A DNA stretch of 64,000 bases from Symsagittifera roscoffensis (lineage: Eukaryota > Xenacoelomorpha > Acoela > Convolutidae), in the NCBI RefSeq assembly GCF_963678635.1, contig NC_087063.1:24618701-24682700 (forward strand), read 5' to 3'. The notes under the pieces are model-generated. The model did no database searches and was not told the origin of the DNA. It was given only the letters and a program-made list of their open reading frames with translations. Shown here piece by piece: positions 1 through 8,232 of the stretch. Each line of letters starts with the position of its first letter. Position 1 is the stretch's first letter. Position numbers and translations under genes: made by a program.

Positions 1-541
1 GACTTTTACGGAAATTATTCGAGACCAATTGTAGGGCAGTCGGAAGAACCAGAGTTTTGCCCTGATACAAGCAGTCTCGTTACTGTTTTCTTAGAGATTA
101 TAAGTTCTTATTAACAACGCATCTACTGAAATAACCTTTTATTGTTTCTTTTTACATCCTCAAGAATGTTTTCAAACAATAAAAACAATTCCGCGCTTGT
201 TAAAAAAGGTTTCAAAGTGTTCGAAAACTTTTAAAACTTTTTCAAAATAACTTTTTGGATTTTCATCAAAGGAGTTCAACAATTGTGCTCTGATTATGTA
301 GTCGGCAGGGTTCTAAATTTCTGGGTTCGAACCTCACTAAATCAGGTACACGAATAAACGCCAGATGTTGCCGGGGACATAAAAAGAAGTTTTTATCAAA
401 ATTAAAGCCACATGGAAAAATAAGATCAAAATTTGTCATAACTTTGGAGCTTGTCCAAGCAGCCCAGTTGCGCTAGAAGCTAATTGTCTGAAAGCGGAAC
501 CTATCAAACAAGTTTTTTCGATTCTCGCCAAATTTTCCATT
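1..541. repeat. Left arm of a long-range inverted repeat
   Basis: This stretch is the reverse complement of 37035-37565 with scattered substitutions and small indels. Matching landmarks include the block around 'tgtccccggcaacatctggcg' in the right arm and the segment around positions 300-480 here. Similarity continues up to base 1, so the arm probably extends beyond the window. The inner end fades near 541. A weaker third copy of the outer end appears at about 38115-38210. This could be a dispersed repeat family in opposite orientation or the terminal repeats of a large DNA element. No coding sequence was seen. Confidence 0.75.
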
Positions 542-2885
542 TTAAAATAAAAGCTCTGAATAATTGATTCAACTGCTGGATAAACAATTAATTGTTATGA
601 GGGATGCTGCAACTGATTTTTTTTGGTTTCCAGATATCCTTATTAAGAACATTTCACTTTGAAAAAGTGGCATATGTTGCATTGATAGTTTCAATTTATC
701 TGCAGTCAATGGTTATGAAAAATGTTTCAAAATTGTAACAAGAAAAATCAGTTTTCAAATTTTCACAAATTTTGTCGATGGAAGCATCAAACAACAAATC
801 CAATTGGAGACAGCATGTAGTCCAAAGTGTTTGATGAACTGTTGCTCATAGAGGTAAAAATTACGACCAGAAAACTATTAGAAAAAATTTATGAGTTTTT
901 GAGGAAAATCATTGAGCGTGCAGACATGCGGCTGGTAGAGCTGAAGACGGTAAGCGAGCAAAGTCTCAGTGACAGGTACTGTATATTTGAAGGATGATTG
1001 ATCAATCTCTAAAAACCACAAATTTTCAATGGTTTTCACTTGAAAAATCATAATTTTGAATCAAAGTTTCAAACCCACAGAAGTGAAGCAATTGTGCAAT
1101 CAGATAAACAGTCAGTACCACTTTTTTAAATTCAAGATTTATTTAGTCGATGGAGCTTTTTTTGAAATAACTCAAAATGCTTACGCCTTTTTTCTTTGAA
1201 GTGAATAGCAAATCTTTCCGCATTGAGGCTCAAAATTTTAATTCCTCAAAGTAAAACGGTCTAACAAACTTTTTATTGTCAAATTAAACATGTCTTTGTT
1301 AGTCGTTCTAAGTTAAGATAACACAACATAATTGACGTTTATCGAAATGCATTGAAACTACAAAACGGCACTAACAAGTTTTCGGAAACTGTTGAAGCCA
1401 AATTGGTGAGAAAGCGTTGTTTAGTGTGAAACAGCTATCATCCTGACGGAATCCGAAGATTCAGGTAGAGTGTTTGTTGATGATAAGGCTTGATTTTTTA
1501 TCTTAAAACTTCAAACAACTAACCGTTTTTCGAATACATGTTTTGTTAATAGAGAAGACAAATATCGATGCAAAAATGAGAAGAAATATCATGATGCGAA
1601 CTGTTTTGATACTGCTAGTGATGAGAGCGTGAATGTGAAAGCTTGGATCACCTCAAACATATATTGAAAGAAAGGTTGAACTCTTGATAACACAATTAAT
1701 TGCAGATGAATAATCGAATATATTGGTCAAAAAGCCACCGTGTTTTGAGAGACAATAGCGTAATCATGGAAACATTCAAAAGATCAGATTTATATTAAAA
1801 AACTCAGAATTTAATTTGTTGAGCAGAGGGTTAATCAATGATAATAACTGATAGTGCTTCAAACTTTTGAATAGAAAACTCTTGCTAAAGCCAAATTGAG
1901 TTAATTAGAAGATACTGAGAACAGTTGACTAGATGGTGGTATCAAATTAAAATTTATTTGATTGCATATTCTTTTAATGGAAAAATCAAAAATTTTGGAT
2001 GCTCAAATTATAACTCCGAATTCATACCAAGTTTTGAGTTTGTATCCATAACTTGTCTTAGTTTGTGTTCAGTCTTTCCCGATTGAATTTGCTCTAATTT
2101 GAATAAATGCTTTCCTTAAAAGTCGCAAATAATTTTTCACCTGCTTTATTCGATGGTCACTCTGTTCTATCGTACATATTGGCACACAAATAACAAATTT
2201 GCCCCAGTTTCTAGGTCCGCTTTGATGAACATTTTCAAAATTTCTGTTAGCACAAAAAAGTTAATAGGAAATACTAAACGTTTTCTACAAGCCCCGAAAA
2301 TTGTTTCCTTTTCATTATAAAAAGTGGTATATGCAAGTCTTAGAAATGGCTGCAGCAAAATAATGGGCACTTTTGGCTTTCATCAGTGTTCTCGTTTTTC
2401 AAGATCTTTACCCACTTCAACTTATTAGCTCTTTCAATCTTTCTATAAAATCAAAGCTTTTGTCATAGGTTTTAGACGTTTTTTTCTTTCCCCTGAGAGA
2501 CGGAAAATGGAAATGTCGAAACTTTCAAGCCAGTTTCATTATTTTAGAGTTTTCAGTGTTTCATAATTTTTCTTTGTTTTTACCTTCATTTGGCTAAACG
2601 AAATTTTTGATTCTTCTTTCAGTCAAATTGATTAATAATTTCTGCCTAAATAGAGGTGGCGGCCACCGCACTTGACGAGTTTTGCTTTCTTCGAAATTCA
2701 GCAATTAAACATGCATTTTTGAAGGAAATCGTTCACCGCAGCCAACAGTTAAGCTACGCTGCCAAAATCTTGTGCTTTCCTATATACCATATAGTTTGGT
2801 CGCATATAATAGGTATATAACGTCATTTTACATGTAAGCAAGCCAATACCCCCAAACTCTAGAAGGGAAAACATGCACCGACCAA
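542..2885. other. AT-rich stretch without a recognised gene
   Basis: The sequence is AT-rich with frequent stops in all frames. The only open frame reported here is a 67-codon one on the minus strand at 2167-2370, with no recognisable domain. No tandem repeat, RNA gene or transposon end could be supported, apart from the inverted-repeat arm that precedes it and the target duplication and LTR that follow. Confidence 0.5.
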
Positions 2886-2892
2886 AACTTAA
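2886..2892. repeat. Candidate target-site duplication, left copy
   Basis: The 7-mer AACTTAA lies one base (C at 2893) before the left LTR, and the same 7-mer directly abuts the right LTR at 26276-26282. Gypsy elements usually make 4-6 bp duplications, so this is longer than expected, and the extra base is unexplained. A strict junction-to-junction match gives only AAC. Confidence 0.5.
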
Positions 2893-2893
2893 C

Positions 2894-3761
2894 TGTAACA
2901 TTCGCCCAAATATCACACAGCGACGGAGCGTAGAAAAAGTACCTATTAACGACTGGCAGGCGTCAGTTACCTTAATTCTACTCGTTTTTCACCGTCTCGA
3001 CCTTGCCAGTTGATTTTCTGGTCTGTCTAGGGCAAAGTAAAAAGTTACCATTTTTAGGCCATCAGTCAAACGACTTTTGATCAGCTTTCGTTTACATGCG
3101 AACACAACCACATAGCTGAGTCTCGGATCCTCAGACTACGTGATTGTCATTAAAAACACGGCTCGAACAACCTATTTTTATATGTTTTTGTGTGACAGTT
3201 TTATATTAAATCCATTGGAGATGGATTGACCCTTTCCCTTTTCTAGCTACTCATGCTCTGAAATATTAAATAATAACGGTGTTAATTAAGATCTATGAGC
3301 AGCTATATAGTCAGTCTATACAGTCCCTTCACATAGACAGTCTCTGGGGGGACCAAGCCTCCGCTCCCGTAATATTCTTGAGATAACACTCTTATCTCTT
3401 ATAATTCGTGTCCTGGGAGGGTTCCGTGGTATATTTCTTCCCCCACTGAAGCCTCCTTCTCCACAAATATACGTCGCCAAGGTTCTTATCGTGTGTTATT
3501 GCCACGATAAGAGGCTTCGTAATTTTCTTGCTCGACTGTTCTTCACAATCTCTATCATGGTTCTCTTTTTCGTCTTTTTTTTCAAAATGGCCGTCTTTTC
3601 TCTATTTCTCAGAAATGTTCTTCTTCCAATCGAAATTTTAAAAATAAAAATTCTAGAACATTGTGACCTTCCGTCGCAACACTTTTTTGTTCATAAGGCC
3701 TTTAGTCACTCTTTTTTATGTCGCCGGAAGGTTGTGCTGTGTCATCTGGCAGAATGGCACA
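2894..3761 (-). repeat. 3' LTR of the giant element
   Basis: This 868-bp repeat is identical in length to the right LTR, with 8 substitutions and no indels. It begins TGTAACAT and ends GGCACA on the plus strand. It contains two perfect short stem-loops. One is at 3380-3398 (7-bp stem GAGATAA/TTATCTC). The other is at 3484-3512 (10-bp stem, 9-nt loop). An open frame of 127 codons starting inside it continues only 113 bases past the LTR end and has no recognisable domain, so it is not called a gene. Confidence 0.93.
3484..3512. other. LTR stem-loop
   Basis: TCTTATCGTG (3484-3493) pairs perfectly with CACGATAAGA (3503-3512) across a 9-nt loop. The same hairpin is in the right LTR at about 25998-26026. 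A role in the R region or 3'-end formation is inference. Confidence 0.6.
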
Positions 3762-4422
3762 TACTCCCCGGACAAGTCTCCATCAATGTCCCTATTGATC
3801 GCATAACACCGGGTTATCGTCAAGTAGTTATCCAGTTTTCTGTAATCAATCTTACAAATCGCATAAGAAAATGAAATTTATCTACCCCACCTCAACTCAC
3901 TACGTGTTCACAAATGGCATCGTACTACATCTCACTGCCTTTCAACATTTTCACAAAATTTGCACCATGAGGAGTGTCCTAAATAAAATTTCTTTTCTGA
4001 CTACTTACGTCGTCTTGCCATAAAACTTCTTTTCGCTCTTTGTGATTAAAAAGTGGGACGTGGCACGGCCACGCACCCGTTAAAATTAACTTAACTTCAC
4101 TCACCAAGTATAATCAGTCATCTATGCGGTCCTTTCAATATTAAAACTAAGAAACTCTGTGGCTAGGAAAGTTCTTGAGTTACCCACCCTTCTCGAGCGA
4201 GTTTACTCAAACTTACCATGTCGCCACACAGTGAATTTGTGTCTTACACAGGTTAAAAACTTCAGTCGTGAATAAATAGGTAAATATACTCACCTATGTT
4301 CCTTATATACATACATAGATAGTAGTAACTAAAATCAATAATTTCAACAATTTTAACAATTGCAACATTTTCAAAGTTTGGTCTGACCAAACTAGATCAA
4401 AACAAAAAGTTTAACAAGTTCA
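3762..4422 (-). other. Element 3' untranslated region with polypurine tract
   Basis: This is the non-coding stretch between the last ORF and the 3' LTR. Directly beside the LTR, in element sense, is the purine-rich TCCGGGGAGTA (3762-3772), a plausible plus-strand primer tract. Next to it a 6-bp hairpin (3782-3799: ATCAAT/ATTGAT around GTCCCT) resembles a hairpin beside the same CTCCCCGGACAA motif inside pol (13444-13482). A further hairpin CGTGGC-ACG-GCCACG lies at 4059-4073. No gene was seen. Confidence 0.6.
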
Positions 4423-6480
4423 CTATATTCTATGTAAATCGTCTTTCTCTTCTATGGTAGGTAATTCAGTGGGTAACGCTCCACTCGCTTTCTGTTTCTG
4501 GAACTCACTCACGTTACCTTCGTTCAGTCTCATGAACTCTTCACCCACAACGTCTTGCAACTCGCCTTCAGATCTTTTCGGGACTGCCCGAAAGATCTTT
4601 GCCAACAAGTCATATGACCTTTCTGACATTCTGGCCAACCTCACGCACTTTGCCACAGAGAAAAGTTGGTCAACCAACACTTGTTGCGTCCTCGCATCCA
4701 TTACCACCATGTGCGTAGGATACTTGCTATTACAATATGGCGCGGAGCTTGAACCCACCATATATTTTGAACCAGTAGGTCTGTGATAGGCTTCACTATC
4801 CTTCAAATTCATTTCATTTTCTAGAGCTTCTCGCCAGCCTCCAATCTTCTGCTCTGTCTGCAATGCTCCAGGGAATATTTCCACGCTGAGGGATGTCACT
4901 AGCTCATGGGCACGCTCCAGGCGCTCGAGCGATTCTATCGAACTCGTCATGCTACAAAATCCCAAGGCTGTGATCAGGTTTACGTCCGTCACCCCATGGC
5001 AGTCTGCGACCAACTCCATGGCACTCTTATCTGACATACTCAATCTCCCGTACAATCGTGCCAGTTGTCGATGCTGCTGGCTCAGCGTAATCAGGCAGTG
5101 TCCCAGGTTACAAACATGTCCTTTCATCCCACTGTGTTGAGCCAAGCATGTGCCTTGCTTCAACCAATTACTCGGTGTACCTTCCTCGGAGAGCTCCGTG
5201 GACGGGTTGTTCTTCCTCTTCGTCAATCTCATGGCCAGCAGGTGATGTATCATGGCCAGATCATGTAAACTCGCATCATCATCCCGGTCTAACATGATAT
5301 CCGCGGTCATGTCCCAGATTAAGCCTGCGTTAGGATGGGGACACCAGGAAGGCTTCATGAGTTCCCACATCACTACTAGACTGGTTTTCAAGGGACCGTC
5401 CCAAGAACCACAATCAAAACTCACTTGTCCTTTTAGCTCGGGAATCGAGGGTTCGACCACTCGTTCTTCCAGAATAATTCCCAGCTTGGGTTGTTCCACC
5501 ATCAGCATTCCGATTTCCTTAATCCGTTCAACCCAGAAGTTGAGCACTGTGACTTGCTCATAGTCGAAGTACGCTTCCCTGGCTTCTTCATTCACGAAGG
5601 GATTATACGCTATCCCCGGTATGCCAGACACATATTGGAATGACTTCCGTTTCCCTAGTGTTGCAAACTCTTTTTGTCCTCTGACCGCTTCAATCAACTC
5701 CCGGCTCACTCTCAATTCTTTGTTGGAATATCTTCTCACCTCTTCCAACTTGCAATAGTTTTCCATATCATTCGACTCCTTGCTTGGCACAGTCAATGGC
5801 ATGTCCTGATATAGTTCCAGGAGTGCCCTAAGGAAGTTCCTTTCACAATCAACTCCCTTTTGCCGAATGATCTTTATACATTCTCCCAAAACAGGAGTGG
5901 GGATACGATCCACCACGAACCTGACAAAGCAAAGGGCATCCTTTCGCTTAGCCCATGCTATCGCTGAATCGTCTTTTGAGATCAATGCTCGCAGAGCTTC
6001 CATCAATTCTAGCTCCTGTTCTCGTGATCTCGAGTCATTACTGGCTTCATACTCCGCCTTCTTGATGCCCATCAAGCACCAAGCCAGTCGTACTTGTAGA
6101 TCAGTTCTCGTGCTTGGATGAGCTAGGTATGCTGCCACCGTCGCAGGTGCATGCATCGTCTCATCGAAGTATTTCTGGAGGGCCGCCCTCCAAGAAACCC
6201 CTAGCAGTTTTTCCAATCCAACTTCGTTCGCTTCTGATGACATTACCGTGCCATACTCTTTTCGATTGAAGTTAGAGTTCTCCGTAAGCCCTTTCAGATA
6301 TTCTTGCATGGCTCGCTTCTCGCTCCAAGCCATCAGGTGCCCTCTCGCGGAGTTCCTCGCTTTCAACATCTCCACATAACCCCCTGCCGGATCTCCCATG
6401 TGGACCGATTCCGGCACAGTTATTCGACTGTACTCGACCACGTCGAGTTGTCCTTCCAGTTTCAACTTGGCCATATTCAT
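4423..6480 (-). CDS. Last ORF of the giant element (unknown protein, 685 aa)
   Basis: This is an uninterrupted ATG-to-TAG frame, 64 bases downstream of the preceding ORF on the same strand and last before the 3' LTR. I do not recognise the protein. The translation is mostly alpha-helical in character, with charged and leucine-rich segments through about residue 250. A Trp/Pro/Cys-containing central part (about 370-480) includes the local pattern WCPHP and several Cys/His residues, but no regular zinc-finger spacing. The C-terminus is acidic. I see no signal peptide and no hydrophobic stretch long enough for a membrane anchor, so it is not a conventional envelope protein despite its env-like position. 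An intact frame of this length in an otherwise lesion-bearing element suggests a functional protein in the parent element. Its role is unknown. Confidence 0.8.
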   Translation of the reverse strand: MNMAKLKLEGQLDVVEYSRITVPESVHMGDPAGGYVEMLKARNSARGHLMAWSEKRAMQEYLKGLTENSNFNRKEYGTVMSSEANEVGLEKLLGVSWRAALQKYFDETMHAPATVAAYLAHPSTRTDLQVRLAWCLMGIKKAEYEASNDSRSREQELELMEALRALISKDDSAIAWAKRKDALCFVRFVVDRIPTPVLGECIKIIRQKGVDCERNFLRALLELYQDMPLTVPSKESNDMENYCKLEEVRRYSNKELRVSRELIEAVRGQKEFATLGKRKSFQYVSGIPGIAYNPFVNEEAREAYFDYEQVTVLNFWVERIKEIGMLMVEQPKLGIILEERVVEPSIPELKGQVSFDCGSWDGPLKTSLVVMWELMKPSWCPHPNAGLIWDMTADIMLDRDDDASLHDLAMIHHLLAMRLTKRKNNPSTELSEEGTPSNWLKQGTCLAQHSGMKGHVCNLGHCLITLSQQHRQLARLYGRLSMSDKSAMELVADCHGVTDVNLITALGFCSMTSSIESLERLERAHELVTSLSVEIFPGALQTEQKIGGWREALENEMNLKDSEAYHRPTGSKYMVGSSSAPYCNSKYPTHMVVMDARTQQVLVDQLFSVAKCVRLARMSERSYDLLAKIFRAVPKRSEGELQDVVGEEFMRLNEGNVSEFQKQKASGALPTELPTIEEKDDLHRI

Positions 6481-6543
6481 TCGCGGGTTCTATAATCTTC
6501 AAGTCCTCCAGATCCACATTGACTGATGATTTCCATTTCTAAC

Positions 6544-8232
6544 TTAGTGTCTGCCAGGGTTCGCGCCGTCTTCTTCGATCTTGTGGCGGTTACTGTCAGA
6601 CCTGCCAAGAGCATAGGGGGTATCAGGTTTTCTTTTTCTCCCCCGGCTGGTGTCGGCTCTCGACTTCACCACTCTCGGGTTCATGGCTCGATTCCTTGTC
6701 TTTCCTTTCAGCCTCTTCAGCCCTTTTTTGGCTCGTCTAACAAGTAACTTCTTTGTGCCCTGCTGGTCATCGGCACTGTCTTCTGTAACTGACTCGGTCA
6801 GAACATCCGACTCCATGGAGTTCACTATTTTCTCCAGGACCTCACGCATGATGGGTTGATTCAATCCCACCTTCATTATGGATTGTGTCCCATATCGTCG
6901 TATCACGTCCCACGATTTTTCCATGAAGTTCACTCGGCTCCAGGTTGCTCCTGTCTTGCCTTCCAGCTCCATTTGATATCTTTCCCATTCCTCTTCTGGT
7001 AACGTACTGAGGAACGATATCTTCATCGACTCTTCGATTTTCCTCCTCCTCGGTGATTCATGAAGCAGTTTCTGCGGATCCCTGCTTCGGCACTCTCTAG
7101 CCTGGCTTATTGGGTCCATCGGAGATAGATCGGCCGACGCCTCCTTTGTAGGAGACATGAAGGACGATGGTGCCATCAGCAATAAACTCCCATCGACTTC
7201 CCCATCGTCGTCTTCACTGAACCGGTATTCTAGCAAGTCCCTTTCCAACGCTCCTAGATCGGTCTCTCCCAGTTTCTCCGTCTTACTTCCGGTCCCGTCA
7301 TCGTTATCGTCCTGATCCATCAATTCATCGTCGTCCGCATCAGGTTTCGGCTTGGGTCCCGAGGGTCCTTGTCGTGCGTCTGTGCCCGAATCCGGCCGAG
7401 CCGGTACGGCCATGTCTCCTGCGTGATAAAACAATTCATCATCCACCAGGAATTCTACTAACTCCTCGCCATGTGGAGCCAGGTCTTCTATCGTTATATA
7501 TGAGCCTCCTCTGCTCTCCCTTGTCACCTCCAGCATCACTACTTTCGCTTCTCCTGACCACTTCAGTCTCGATAAGTCATCCGCGGAAGAATACACTTCG
7601 TTCCACGTTTCAGCCGAGACCTCTGGTCTCCTGGAGGGTAGTGCCTTGATCTTTTTCCTGCTCCAGGCATCGGGGAATGAGAAGTCAAACGTATGCTCGG
7701 CGGCAGCGTTCCAGCTGATGAAGCGCGGCTCCATCCCTCCACTCCACTTCAGCATTCTCTTCTCTGCGTCACGAGCTGCTCCGATGCGAGGGGCAATGAT
7801 GGGAGACGTGACTCCCAACAACATCCTCCTTATCGGTGGATATCGAGGGCATTGGTCCGGCAGCGGCCTGGACCCAGGAAGCCATGTTTGTTGATTCTCT
7901 TTCGCGTGGGCGTAGGCTCCTGGCAATTGAGGTACTCCCACAGCCTCTCCTGTATCTTTCACCACTGGTCTCAAATTCCAAAGTTTTGGGTTAAACTGGA
8001 TGTGGGACAGATCCTCATGGCCCATTCGGCATTTGAAGTGGTTGTTGAAGTCCATCAACACCCAGCCTGGCTCTGCTATTCTTCCAAACAGCCTATCGTC
8101 GCTAGCCAGCTTTCTCAGTTCACTCTGCTCTACCCAATTCAGCACGGAACAATCCACGACTGAGACCAGGTTGACGTACAACACTGAATTCCTGTACGCT
8201 TTAACTTGCACATCCGGGAACGCAAAAGACAT
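6544..8232 (-). CDS. Fourth gene of the giant element (unknown, ~562 aa, basic C-terminus)
   Basis: The frame is open from 8262, but the first ATG is at 8232, giving about 562 codons ending TAA. It overlaps the end of the SGNH ORF by 32 bases in a different frame, a compact arrangement typical of viral and retroelement genomes. I do not recognise the protein family. About 290 residues with hydrophobic/aromatic periodicity may form a folded N-terminal domain. Next come a Pro/Asp-rich linker with a strongly acidic run (Asp/Glu around residue 305-315), a helical segment, and a very basic tail rich in Arg/Lys (RAKKGLKRLKGK and RGRKRKP) that could bind nucleic acid or act as a nuclear localisation signal. 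No signal peptide or transmembrane segment is visible. Function is unknown. Confidence 0.78.
   Translation of the reverse strand: MSFAFPDVQVKAYRNSVLYVNLVSVVDCSVLNWVEQSELRKLASDDRLFGRIAEPGWVLMDFNNHFKCRMGHEDLSHIQFNPKLWNLRPVVKDTGEAVGVPQLPGAYAHAKENQQTWLPGSRPLPDQCPRYPPIRRMLLGVTSPIIAPRIGAARDAEKRMLKWSGGMEPRFISWNAAAEHTFDFSFPDAWSRKKIKALPSRRPEVSAETWNEVYSSADDLSRLKWSGEAKVVMLEVTRESRGGSYITIEDLAPHGEELVEFLVDDELFYHAGDMAVPARPDSGTDARQGPSGPKPKPDADDDELMDQDDNDDGTGSKTEKLGETDLGALERDLLEYRFSEDDDGEVDGSLLLMAPSSFMSPTKEASADLSPMDPISQARECRSRDPQKLLHESPRRRKIEESMKISFLSTLPEEEWERYQMELEGKTGATWSRVNFMEKSWDVIRRYGTQSIMKVGLNQPIMREVLEKIVNSMESDVLTESVTEDSADDQQGTKKLLVRRAKKGLKRLKGKTRNRAMNPRVVKSRADTSRGRKRKPDTPYALGRSDSNRHKIEEDGANPGRH

Noticed and set aside
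3491-3874. A 127-codon frame starting in the LTR
   Set aside because: It lies mostly within the LTR, ends differently in the two copies, and reads as low-complexity Phe/Leu/Arg sequence without a domain.
4423-8232. An envelope gene
   Set aside because: Position fits, but neither ORF shows a signal peptide, a transmembrane anchor or a furin-type site.
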